64,000 nt of DNA from a virus: IMG/VR virus record IMGVR_UViG_3300030333_008459, positions 1 through 64,000 of that record. One strand, given 5' to 3'. The position numbers were made by a program, and so were the translations under genes. Each line of letters starts with the position of its first letter. Within the stretch, counting starts at the first letter, position 1. This document shows, piece after piece, positions 14,072 through 22,553 of this stretch. Below the pieces are notes generated by a model that was not told the origin of the DNA, ran no database searches, and saw only the letters and a program-made list of their open reading frames with translations.

Positions 14072-16501
14072 TTATGTGAATGAAACCTCTTTGTCAACTA
14101 TTTTTAGAGAAATTTTTTCTGCTTTGTTATTTTGCACTATAAACTTAGATAAAGGCACTTGAATCAAGGTTTTAACTAAATTTTTAATTTGTCTCGCGTG
14201 GCTATTTTTCTCTTTAATTTTATTGAAAATGTATTTTTTAATACTTGGATGGTATTTTATATGTATTTTTCTATCTACTAATCTTTCACTAATAAGATTA
14301 AGCTCCGTGCTAATTATTTTATTTAGATGGTTGTCTGATAACTTATTAAAATAAAGTATTTCGTCTAATCGAGCTAATAATTCGGGTCGTAAATGATTCT
14401 CTAAAGATTTTTTGTATAATTCAGAATCATTTTTATTCTCAGGAAGAAAACCAACACTGCGTTTAGATTTTTCATTATGACCTATATTGGAAGTCATAAC
14501 TATAATACTCCTGCTGAAATCAACATCTCTATTTAAGTTATCAGTAGCCTTTCCTTCGTCTAATATATGAAGAAGTAAATCTAGTATTTTAGGATCGCAC
14601 TTCTCTACTTCATCAAACAAAATTACACAATTAGGATTATTGCGAACAAATTCAGTTAATAAACCACCCTCTTCAAAGCCTACATATCCAGCATTAGCAC
14701 CAATAAGTTTAGAAACGCCAGTTTTGTCCTGATACTCGCTCATGTTTAACTGGATAAAAGACTTCTCGTTACCAAAAAAATACTTAGCTATTTTTTTAGC
14801 TGTGAAAGTTTTACCTACACTTGTGCCACCAATAAACAAGAAGTTAGATAAAGGTTTGCAAGGGTCATTTAGGCCAGCTTTAGCACAAGCTAAAGAATTA
14901 TGAATAGAAGATATTATATCTTCTTGTCCAAATATTTCGCTATTCATCTGTTTGGCAAAGTTTACAAATGAGGAGCTGTTTTTGGTTATTGTTTTGGCTG
15001 AAAGACCTGTTTTTTCAGTAAAAACTGCTATTATATCTTTTTGTCTAATTTTTTGCTTACGACCGTGAGGTTTCGTTATATCAGCCAATTCTTGCAAGTA
15101 TACTTTTAAAATTGTGGTGAATTTTTCCTCATCTAAATTCTTTTCGTCTCCGCTCTCTACTAAGAAATCACAAAGATCTTTTCTAGCATCAGACATTTTA
15201 GAAGAAATCTTGACGTATTTTATCTTAGTTCTAGCTCCAATTTGATCTATCAAATCAAAAGCTTTATCTGGAAATCTTTTGTTGCTTAAGAATTTGTGGC
15301 AAAAATCTAAAATAGTGTCAATATCCTCTTCTTTGTAATTAACGTGATGAAAATCTTCATAAAAAGGAAGAGCTTTCATGACAATTTCCTTAGTATCAGC
15401 TTTAGAAGGTTCATTAATAATGATTTTATCAAACCTTCTTTTCATGGCTGTGTCTTTCTCAAAAAACTTTTTATATTCTTGTGAAGTAGTGGCACCAATA
15501 CACTTAATATCCCCACGGGCTAATGCTGGTTTTAACATATTGGAAGCGTCAACAGCCCCCTCTGAATTACCAGCTCCTATTATCGTATGTATCTCATCAA
15601 AGAATAAAACCACCTTAGGGTCTTTCTCTGCTTCAGCTATTAAAGCCTTAAATCGCTCTTCAAATTCACCCCTATATTTAGTCCCAGCTACCATAGCGCT
15701 TATGTCTACCGCGCAAATTTGCATCATAGATAGATGAGGAGGCACTTGCTGAGTAACAATTTTTTGGGCCAAGCCTTCCACTACAGCAGTTTTACCTACG
15801 CCAGCTTCACCCACTAAAATAGCATTGCTTTTATTCTTTTTGGAAAGGATTTCTATTAATTCTGTGGTTTCTCGATCCCTACCTGTAATTTTAGCTGATT
15901 TCTTTTCGATAAACCTTTCATTAAGGTTTATACAAAATTGATCTAAATAACTTAAAGGAGCTTTTTCTTCTTCTCGGGAAAAAGAGCCTCTTTTCCCCTC
16001 TATCTGGAGAATTGTTTTGATTTGATCTGTGGGAGGTATGCTGGTTTCTAGCACATGTGTTTCAATAACATCTTTTATGTGGATAGGATCAATGCCTTCT
16101 GAACGCAAATGGTCTATAAACTCGCCGCCACTATCAATAGCTATATATAAAATATGCTCCACCCCGATAAAAAAACTATCAAAAGTATCTGAAAATTCTT
16201 TTGCTAGCAAAATTATTTCATTTATTTCTTGGTGCCATCCACCTTGACCTTTACTAGACTCAAAAGATTTCTCGTTTTTTATTGAGTAGTCTTTAAAAAT
16301 TTTAACAAATTTTTGAGAATCAAGGGGAACCCCGTAACCTTTAAGCTTTAAAATGCAGCTGTCGGATAGGTTCGATAAACAACCATAAATGAGATGTGGA
16401 GCAGAAACAAGAGAGTGACCGTTAGCTTCCGCAAATTTTTTAGCGTCTTTTAAACCTTTTTTCGCTTTAGGGGTGAGATTAAAATCAGTTAGGCCCATCA
16501 T
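14072..16501 (-). CDS. ClpA/ClpC-like double AAA+ unfoldase
   Basis: 809 residues. A Clp N-domain spans about 1-145. AAA+ module D1 has Walker A GEAGVGKT (231-238), pore loop KYRG (275-278), Walker B FFDEIH and arginine-finger region MKRRF (353-357). Module D2 has Walker A GGTSVGKT (558-565), pore loop GYVGFEEGG (605-613), Walker B LFDEVEK and sensor 1 TSN (670-672). There is no long ClpB-type middle domain. After sensor 1 comes KRSVGFLPE, at the place where ClpA, ClpX and ClpC carry the IGL/IGF/VGF tripeptide that docks on ClpP. It is therefore likely to unfold proteins, possibly feeding host ClpP. No ClpP gene is in the window. It lies directly after the polymerase gene. Confidence 0.9.
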   Translation of the reverse strand: MMGLTDFNLTPKAKKGLKDAKKFAEANGHSLVSAPHLIYGCLSNLSDSCILKLKGYGVPLDSQKFVKIFKDYSIKNEKSFESSKGQGGWHQEINEIILLAKEFSDTFDSFFIGVEHILYIAIDSGGEFIDHLRSEGIDPIHIKDVIETHVLETSIPPTDQIKTILQIEGKRGSFSREEEKAPLSYLDQFCINLNERFIEKKSAKITGRDRETTELIEILSKKNKSNAILVGEAGVGKTAVVEGLAQKIVTQQVPPHLSMMQICAVDISAMVAGTKYRGEFEERFKALIAEAEKDPKVVLFFDEIHTIIGAGNSEGAVDASNMLKPALARGDIKCIGATTSQEYKKFFEKDTAMKRRFDKIIINEPSKADTKEIVMKALPFYEDFHHVNYKEEDIDTILDFCHKFLSNKRFPDKAFDLIDQIGARTKIKYVKISSKMSDARKDLCDFLVESGDEKNLDEEKFTTILKVYLQELADITKPHGRKQKIRQKDIIAVFTEKTGLSAKTITKNSSSFVNFAKQMNSEIFGQEDIISSIHNSLACAKAGLNDPCKPLSNFLFIGGTSVGKTFTAKKIAKYFFGNEKSFIQLNMSEYQDKTGVSKLIGANAGYVGFEEGGLLTEFVRNNPNCVILFDEVEKCDPKILDLLLHILDEGKATDNLNRDVDFSRSIIVMTSNIGHNEKSKRSVGFLPENKNDSELYKKSLENHLRPELLARLDEILYFNKLSDNHLNKIISTELNLISERLVDRKIHIKYHPSIKKYIFNKIKEKNSHARQIKNLVKTLIQVPLSKFIVQNNKAEKISLKIVDKEVSFT

Positions 16502-16512
16502 AATTCTTTACA

Positions 16513-19068
16513 CTATTTAATTTCAGATAACTTCATGTAGATTTTATCCTTTAGAGGAAAAAGTTTGTCAACAAAAACAACATCGTCTCCTTTGGAGCCA
16601 TAAATGATAATTATATCTCCTTTAACTGGTAGTTTTTTACCTTCATCTAGGTAATCTGTAAGACGAGAAGCGCGATTGCTGTCCAGAAACAAAGCATTCA
16701 CATTGCCAACTTCATCTTGAATATCTAAACGAGCGTATTTGTTGCCATTTCTGCTAGTCCTTCTAATAATATCGGTGATAACACCTACAAATTTAACATT
16801 AGCTCTCTCTGCTAGATCGCGGACAACAGAAGAGGAGTGGAAATCGTCTTCGTAACTGAAAACCTCTCTTATGTTGAATGAGTAGCTATATCCTAGTAAT
16901 TTTTCCTCAAAATACCAATTAGAGTATTTAATGTGTTTGGAGTTCATTTCGTATATCTCTTTGTAAGGTGAGAACTTTTTACGAAATGTCTCAAAACGCC
17001 TATCTGTAAACATCTGGCGGTTGTCATCGCCTACCATTTTATCTTTGCGAGTTTCATGGATCGCTGTGATAATATCATAATTATATTTATCTCCTAAGGC
17101 GATCAAGTTTCTCTTTTCTCGATCAGTGAGAATGTTGAAGGTCTGAGCTTCAAGAACTAATCGGCATCTGTTGCTGTGGACAAAAGAATCGAGTAAACCA
17201 GCTTGGATAAGAGCTGATAAGATACCTATATTAAGCCCAGCTTGTTTTGCAGACAGGAAGACTTCATATTTGTTCGCAAATGAATCCTCTCTAAATTCTA
17301 ACAACGACTCTAAAACCTTAGTAGAAACCCCTTTAATTGAGTTAAGACCATATCTAATGTTTTCACCCTCAATTTTAAAGTCAATGTCAGACTTGTTGAG
17401 ATCGGGCGGCAAAAGTTTTATGCCGAAATCCCCTAGTTCTTGAGTAATCTTAGCTATTTCTTCGTGAGAATTAGGTTCATACTTTGTATATTTTAAAAGA
17501 CTTAAAAAGAACTCTTTAGGGTGGTTAAATTTAAGATATACAGTGCAAGCTGCCAGATAAGCATAACTAATTGAGTGTGACTTGTTGAAAGAGTAGTTAG
17601 CAGAGTCTTCAGCTACGCTCCACAAGACATCTCCGATGGCAGGATCGAGATTGTTTTGTTGTATTTTTTCTTCGATCTTAGCTTTCCACGCTGGCATCTG
17701 ATCCACCTTCTTCTTCCCTACGATACGCCGTAACTGCTCCGATTCATCAAGGCTGAAGCCTACTTTAACAGCCATTTTCATGAGCTGTTCCTGATACAAG
17801 GGGATACCGCCTGTATAACTTAAAATATCATCAAAAAATTCATGAACCGACTGAGATTCCCCTGTTCTGACATATTCTGCGTATCTATCCTTAAAGTCTA
17901 AAGCTCCAGGTCTAGCAATAGCGACAACAGCAGAAAGCTGCTCCAGATCCCGTGGAGCTATTTGCTGACACACCTTGAAGTTGGTATCTGCTTCGATCTG
18001 GAAAAGCCCCTGTGGAGAGCGTAGACAAGAGAGGGCTGCGTATATGGAAGGGTCATGAGGATCTATCTCAGAGGCTTCTATACCTATCTGCTTACAAACA
18101 TCATGCACTACAGATAAAGTCCTCAAACCAAGAATATCAAACTTAACGCTTAGACTCGCCACATCATTCATGTCATAGCCAGAAACCAATGCCCCATCAT
18201 TTGTAGTTTGGAGTGGCATAATATCGTCTAAATCATAATAAGAGATACAAATACCAGAAGGGTGAACTCCTGTGTTTTTATTTAACCCTTGAAGTTTTTT
18301 AGCTATGCGAAAAGCTTTAGAGTGCTTATCTGCATAAGCCTTGAAGGTTTCGCTCTCTTCATATGCATCATCAAGTTTAGCTACGATCCCAAAGTGTTTC
18401 GGGATTGTATCACTAATTTGGTTTACTTCTGCTTCGCTTAAATCTTCTACTATCTTACCGCACTCTTTCATGCAGAGCTTACTGCTCAAAGTATTAAGAG
18501 TCAGAATTTTAGAAGTGCGTCCTTCGAACTTTTTCTCGATGTAGGCAATCACCTCGGCACGACGATCATAAGAGATATCGTTATCAACATCAGCTAGCAA
18601 GCTACCATCAAGATAAATTTCTCCATTATGTTCTATTTTTTTGGCCCTGCTTTTAGAGACAAATCTTTCGAAGAAAAGATCATACTCAATGGGATCAATG
18701 TTAGTGACCCCGATTACATAAAGAACCAGAGAACCTGCCGCACTCCCCCGACCTGCGCCTGTCGGGATATCGTTTTCCTTACAATAGTTAAGAATATCCC
18801 AATTTAGAAGAATATAGTCTACAAACCCTAAATCTTGGAAAATTGTTAATTCTTCTTTTATTCTTTCATAATAAGTTTGAGCGTTATCAAATTTATCAAT
18901 CCCCTTCTCTTGGACTTTTTTGTAGCAAAGCTTTCTTAGGAACTGGAAGTTATTCCCCAGGTCATTACAAGAAACTTCGTCATAATATTTTTTTTCTATT
19001 TGGATTTCTGGAAGCTTAACACCCACAGGAAAGGGAGTTTTGTAGCCCGTGTATTTGGTGGCATTCAT
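16513..19068 (-). CDS. dnaE: DNA polymerase III alpha, polymerase part (PHP domain absent)
   Basis: 851 residues; the likely replicative polymerase. GAGRGSAAGSL (104-114) and LFFERFVSKSR match the DnaE palm. The catalytic aspartates are present: D160 and D162 in ADVDND, and D311 in VKFDILGLRTL. The fingers region (VAIARPGALDF, IPLYQEQLMKMA, NKSHSISYAYLA) and the helix-hairpin-helix region follow, then a C-terminal OB fold (KFVGVITDIIRRTSRNG). E. coli DnaE has its first catalytic Asp at 401, so about 240 N-terminal residues are missing here. They correspond to the separate PHP gene at 19678-20448. An exonuclease gene lies between the two. All overlap or nearly touch, implying one operon. Confidence 0.9.
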   Translation of the reverse strand: MNATKYTGYKTPFPVGVKLPEIQIEKKYYDEVSCNDLGNNFQFLRKLCYKKVQEKGIDKFDNAQTYYERIKEELTIFQDLGFVDYILLNWDILNYCKENDIPTGAGRGSAAGSLVLYVIGVTNIDPIEYDLFFERFVSKSRAKKIEHNGEIYLDGSLLADVDNDISYDRRAEVIAYIEKKFEGRTSKILTLNTLSSKLCMKECGKIVEDLSEAEVNQISDTIPKHFGIVAKLDDAYEESETFKAYADKHSKAFRIAKKLQGLNKNTGVHPSGICISYYDLDDIMPLQTTNDGALVSGYDMNDVASLSVKFDILGLRTLSVVHDVCKQIGIEASEIDPHDPSIYAALSCLRSPQGLFQIEADTNFKVCQQIAPRDLEQLSAVVAIARPGALDFKDRYAEYVRTGESQSVHEFFDDILSYTGGIPLYQEQLMKMAVKVGFSLDESEQLRRIVGKKKVDQMPAWKAKIEEKIQQNNLDPAIGDVLWSVAEDSANYSFNKSHSISYAYLAACTVYLKFNHPKEFFLSLLKYTKYEPNSHEEIAKITQELGDFGIKLLPPDLNKSDIDFKIEGENIRYGLNSIKGVSTKVLESLLEFREDSFANKYEVFLSAKQAGLNIGILSALIQAGLLDSFVHSNRCRLVLEAQTFNILTDREKRNLIALGDKYNYDIITAIHETRKDKMVGDDNRQMFTDRRFETFRKKFSPYKEIYEMNSKHIKYSNWYFEEKLLGYSYSFNIREVFSYEDDFHSSSVVRDLAERANVKFVGVITDIIRRTSRNGNKYARLDIQDEVGNVNALFLDSNRASRLTDYLDEGKKLPVKGDIIIIYGSKGDDVVFVDKLFPLKDKIYMKLSEIK

Positions 19069-19697
19069 ATATCCAATTCAAAAAGTTGTTTACGGAAAAA
19101 TTTAAAATTCATTTCAATATCATAAAGGGCATCATGAAGTCTCTTGGGATCATGAGGTATATTATATTTCTTCAAAAGAAACCCTTGGGATGTTTTTAAA
19201 CCCCTCTCTCTATAATTCAGCAATCTATACTGCCAACTTAGAAAGTCTTTTTTATCCACAGGAATTTGCTTCGCAATGGCAACAGCTAAAGCTCTGGTGT
19301 CAATCATTCTAGGTAAGTAACAATATGTAGATGGTAGATTTATCAACTTCCTCCATACATTAAGCATATAGACATCAAATCCCAGCACATTATGTCCGAC
19401 TAGAAAGGTATTTGGATCATAAAAATCTTCAGCAAAAACATCCCATACTTCTTTAGGCGATTGACATTTCTTTTCATACTGTTTCTGAGAAAAACCAGTA
19501 ATCCTTGCAGCCTCTTCAGAAATATTTAAATCAGGCCACTCAATGTATAAATCTCTCTTTTTTATAACCCTATCCCCTTCTGCGACCAACCAAGCAACTT
19601 GCCAAGGTCTAGAAGAAACTAGGTTCAGTCCCTCAGTCTCCGTATCAAAAACAAGATACTTTTGTTTTTTATCAAATCTAAGCAGGGGTTCGGTCAT
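19065..19697 (-). CDS. DnaQ-like 3'-5' exonuclease (proofreading)
   Basis: 210 residues of the DEDDh exonuclease family, like DNA polymerase III epsilon. Motif I is FDTETEGL (about 17-24), motif II VGHNVLGFDVYML (98-110), and motif III HDALYDIEMNF near the C-terminus with the DEDDh histidine. It probably proofreads for the split polymerase, since its gene sits between the PHP gene (20-base overlap) and the polymerase gene (4-base overlap). The order PHP, exonuclease, polymerase recalls the domain order of PolC, although the polymerase itself is DnaE-like. Confidence 0.9.
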   Translation of the reverse strand: MTEPLLRFDKKQKYLVFDTETEGLNLVSSRPWQVAWLVAEGDRVIKKRDLYIEWPDLNISEEAARITGFSQKQYEKKCQSPKEVWDVFAEDFYDPNTFLVGHNVLGFDVYMLNVWRKLINLPSTYCYLPRMIDTRALAVAIAKQIPVDKKDFLSWQYRLLNYRERGLKTSQGFLLKKYNIPHDPKRLHDALYDIEMNFKFFRKQLFELDI

Positions 19698-20448
19698 AGT
19701 TTAAATGTTTTTTCTCTAGGTAAGACTCAAAGCAAAACTCTGCGCTACCAAAGTGATTCAAGTTTGGGTTGCTCAATGTGGCGGCTTTGCCAAAATTTCG
19801 ATTACACAAAATCTTGTAGGTTTGCAGGGCTTCTGCGTCTTCTCTGTTTTTGTATAAAATTGTTTTTACTGACTTAACAGGTCTCATCATGCTGCGAGCG
19901 AACTTTCTTACTTTTTCTGCTAAAATAGCATCAAACGGCAGATTGTTACACTCTATCCAAAATGTCGGCAATACCTTATGAAAATCAGGTAAGCACTTCT
20001 TCATGTGAAAGTTATTATTAAATATAAAAGAATCATAAAAAGGTATCACAAGCTCCAAATTCTCATCAAGCAATGAGTTCAGAAAACCGAAATCTACTTT
20101 ACCAGTCTCGGTATGAGCAAAAGAATAAATCCTGTAAAGAAGGCGACAGCCTTTGTCGTTATTAGCAAAGATTATAATCTTATGATCTGAATCATCGTCA
20201 TCATAAATACCGTTACAGCAGGTTATCCTTAACCCAAACACAAGGTTCATCCCAGCCTCTTTACAACGATTGTGGGCCGTCACAAAACCCGTCATAGAAT
20301 CTTCGACTAACACTAAAGATTTAATCGAATTCTCCTTGCAGATTTCTATGATACTATCTGCACCTCCCTCGGATGATTCTTCGTCAAGAGTTAGGATACT
20401 CTTTCCTATAGAGTAGGTTGACTTAAATACTGGAGTCATCACCAGCAT
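19678..20448 (-). CDS. Stand-alone PHP domain of DNA polymerase III alpha
   Basis: 256 residues that line up with the N-terminal PHP domain of DnaE. SIIEICKENSIKSLVLVEDS fits 'l...a...gm.alaltD', CKEAGMNLVFGLRI fits 'c..aGikpi.G.e', and IIIFANNDKGCRLLYRIYS fits 'l.lLa.n..Gy.nL..l.s'. The metal-binding residues of active PHP domains (HxH near the N-terminus, DH after the second strand) are absent: the start reads FKSTYSIG and the second site reads VEDS. The domain is therefore probably structural, holding the polymerase or the exonuclease. The product ends where the polymerase gene product begins in DnaE terms. Confidence 0.75.
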   Translation of the reverse strand: MLVMTPVFKSTYSIGKSILTLDEESSEGGADSIIEICKENSIKSLVLVEDSMTGFVTAHNRCKEAGMNLVFGLRITCCNGIYDDDDSDHKIIIFANNDKGCRLLYRIYSFAHTETGKVDFGFLNSLLDENLELVIPFYDSFIFNNNFHMKKCLPDFHKVLPTFWIECNNLPFDAILAEKVRKFARSMMRPVKSVKTILYKNREDAEALQTYKILCNRNFGKAATLSNPNLNHFGSAEFCFESYLEKKHLNYDRTPA

Positions 20449-20470
20449 CTTAAACCTTTGTATCCAAAGG

Positions 20471-21496
20471 TCAAGAGGAATGTGCGGGGCATCCCTGATA
20501 ATATTTCATTTCATAACTGCAACCCTCGGGAACTAAATCCTCAGAAAATTCATCTTCGAAATAAGAGGTGATAAATTTTCCCTCTGCGTTGGTAACTTCA
20601 TAATAAAAGAAATCAAACTTCATGGGGCAATGCCACTTCGGATTGCCGTCTATTTTTAATTCTCCTTTTTTTGTGGCGAATCCACATAGAAGTTTGCCGC
20701 TAAACGAATTATCTTTCGGGAAACCTTGATGAGCGGCATAGTTTTTCTGGGCATCTTTTTCTGAAAAGTTATCTAAATATTTTTGTATTTCAGACAACTG
20801 CATTTCAAATCCTTTTAACTCATCCTCGTCAAGAGGTTTCATACGCACAACGCCTGACTTTTTTGCATCAGGGTCGAGATCAAACTTCAAAAACAAGAAC
20901 TCGCTAACCCTCTCAGAATATTCGGGAAATAAATTTTTTACCGCAAGGCTATACATAAGATCTTGCAGATTATCGGTTTGATCTTTTCCCTTGAAGACTT
21001 CTTTGCTTGTTTTGAAGTCTCTAATTATAGCAAACTTTTTTCTCTTATATAAAAATAATTTGTCTATAAATCCTCTAATTTTATATTTTATGTCTCCGTC
21101 ATTTTTTACAATGTCGAAGTCTTTTTCTGAGTATTCTTCTGTTGGGTTTCCTAAGTCTGTCCCAAAAAAATCATAAGACAGACCATTGAAAATCATGTCT
21201 TTCATCATATCCACATTATCACAATCATCTATTCCCTCTCTGATTGCGTGTTTAAGGATTAATCTTTTAATAGACGGAACAGAAAATACATCTTGGGTTT
21301 TTAATATTTTATTATAATATTTTTTTCTACCCTTAAGACCCAAAACTTCAAAAACCAAGTGACATATCGAGCCTCTTTTGGCCCCTTCGTTGCTTTTATC
21401 AGGAAGCTTTAGTTTATACTTGCACCAGTAAAGCCATGAACACGATTGTGCCGTTTTTATTCTGCTTGCAGACAACGGCGTTTCGAGTTCAGGCAT
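20471..21496 (-). CDS. RecB/Cas4/AddB-type PD-(D/E)XK nuclease
   Basis: 341 residues. The start LSASRIKTAQSCSWLYWCKY is the typical opening of RecB-family nucleases. GSICHLVFEVL carries the motif-I histidine, IRGFIDKLFLYKRKKFAIIR with DFKTSK after it gives the D...DxK active site, and LQDLMYSLAV is the QxxxY-like helix. One or two cysteines near the N-terminus and several near the C-terminus (LLCGF, WHCPMKF, GCSYEMKYYQGC) could bind an iron-sulfur cluster as in Cas4 and AddB. It probably processes DNA ends for replication or recombination. Located between the primase and PHP genes. Confidence 0.75.
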   Translation of the reverse strand: MPELETPLSASRIKTAQSCSWLYWCKYKLKLPDKSNEGAKRGSICHLVFEVLGLKGRKKYYNKILKTQDVFSVPSIKRLILKHAIREGIDDCDNVDMMKDMIFNGLSYDFFGTDLGNPTEEYSEKDFDIVKNDGDIKYKIRGFIDKLFLYKRKKFAIIRDFKTSKEVFKGKDQTDNLQDLMYSLAVKNLFPEYSERVSEFLFLKFDLDPDAKKSGVVRMKPLDEDELKGFEMQLSEIQKYLDNFSEKDAQKNYAAHQGFPKDNSFSGKLLCGFATKKGELKIDGNPKWHCPMKFDFFYYEVTNAEGKFITSYFEDEFSEDLVPEGCSYEMKYYQGCPAHSS

Positions 21497-22553
21497 CGCT
21501 AAGTATTAAGGCTGTTTTAATTTCTTTCTTAGTGAAGTAAGATGGGTTGTTTTGAACAAAGTCTAAGATATATTTTATTTGTGCAGCCTTATCTATATCT
21601 TTACTTAGCCAATTACTGAAATCATAACCATCTAAATGAGCGTCACCAAAATCATTATATGGCTTGGGAGGGAATTTTACAGTAAGCGCATCTAAATCAA
21701 AATATCTAGAGAGCTTTATGAAGCTTTTTATCCCCGCTATGAACCCTCTATTTTGCCCACTATTTTCATCATTATTTGTTGAAATGCATATATGACGAAT
21801 AGAGTAGCCACAAAGATAATTGACAATGTTATTATTAACAGATAGGCCAAAAATGACCAAAACGTTTTTAATACCTTGTTCATAAAGAGATAACGCATCA
21901 CCAATACTTTCTACTAAAATAACTTCTTGTTTTGTTTTGATTTCCGCATCAACACCAGTGTTTGTGTTAAAAGCGGGATAAACCCAATTGTTGCGTCTTC
22001 CTATATGCTTCCATTTTGGATAATCATTATCTGAATCAACCTTTCTACCAGAAAAGCCAATTATTTGATTATGCTCATTAAAAATAGGGAAAACCATTCT
22101 CCTATACATTTTACCGACACCCGCCAAGCCAGATTGAAATGCTTCTTGTGTTTGTTTGGAAATTTTTCTCTGCTCGTAAAAGTGATAATTCGGGAAAAGC
22201 CTTTCAAGAGAGGAATCTGGATAAATTTTTTCCATTTCTATTGTTTCTTTTGCAGAATAAAGCTCAGAGGTTTCTAGTGTGCGCCCCCCAAGCAACTCCT
22301 TTATTTGTTTGTCGTCTTTGACAGTTAATCGGACCAAAGCCTCAAAAGGCATAGAGCCTTTGTTTTGAACAAAGTCCATCCAAACCCCTGTGTTTTTGTA
22401 TACTTTTACAGCGGTTTTATTGTCTCCGTCTCGATATAAAGCCTGTGTCCTCCAGTGATCTCCACAATCAATCAGCTGATAACCGATTGACTCTAGTATA
22501 CCTTGGAAGTCTTCAGAACTGATCGAAGTCAGGGATTTCTTCTTGGACTCCAT
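21489..22553 (-). CDS. DnaG-like primase (TOPRIM)
   Basis: 354 residues. The N-terminal part contains a degenerate CHC2-like region (DHWRTQALYRDGDNKTAVKV) without the zinc-binding cysteines. Then come the primase core (MYRRMVFPIFNEHNQIIGFS, GRKV) and the TOPRIM domain with EVILVESIGDALSLYEQG (the 'vvEG..D' glutamate) and ICISTNNDENSGQNRG (the DxD part). It makes RNA primers for the helicase-polymerase complex. The start is embedded 41 bases inside the helicase gene, so the two are co-translated. Confidence 0.8.
   Translation of the reverse strand: MESKKKSLTSISSEDFQGILESIGYQLIDCGDHWRTQALYRDGDNKTAVKVYKNTGVWMDFVQNKGSMPFEALVRLTVKDDKQIKELLGGRTLETSELYSAKETIEMEKIYPDSSLERLFPNYHFYEQRKISKQTQEAFQSGLAGVGKMYRRMVFPIFNEHNQIIGFSGRKVDSDNDYPKWKHIGRRNNWVYPAFNTNTGVDAEIKTKQEVILVESIGDALSLYEQGIKNVLVIFGLSVNNNIVNYLCGYSIRHICISTNNDENSGQNRGFIAGIKSFIKLSRYFDLDALTVKFPPKPYNDFGDAHLDGYDFSNWLSKDIDKAAQIKYILDFVQNNPSYFTKKEIKTALILSDA

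Noticed and set aside
14061-14097. TTG at 14097 as the start of the small basic gene
   Set aside because: It lies inside the end of the Clp gene; the ATG at 14061 yields a compact basic start. Ribosome-site evidence is weak for both.
20471-21496. CRISPR-Cas system, because of the Cas4-like nuclease
   Set aside because: No direct-repeat array and no Cas1 or Cas2 genes are seen; the gene is in the replication operon.
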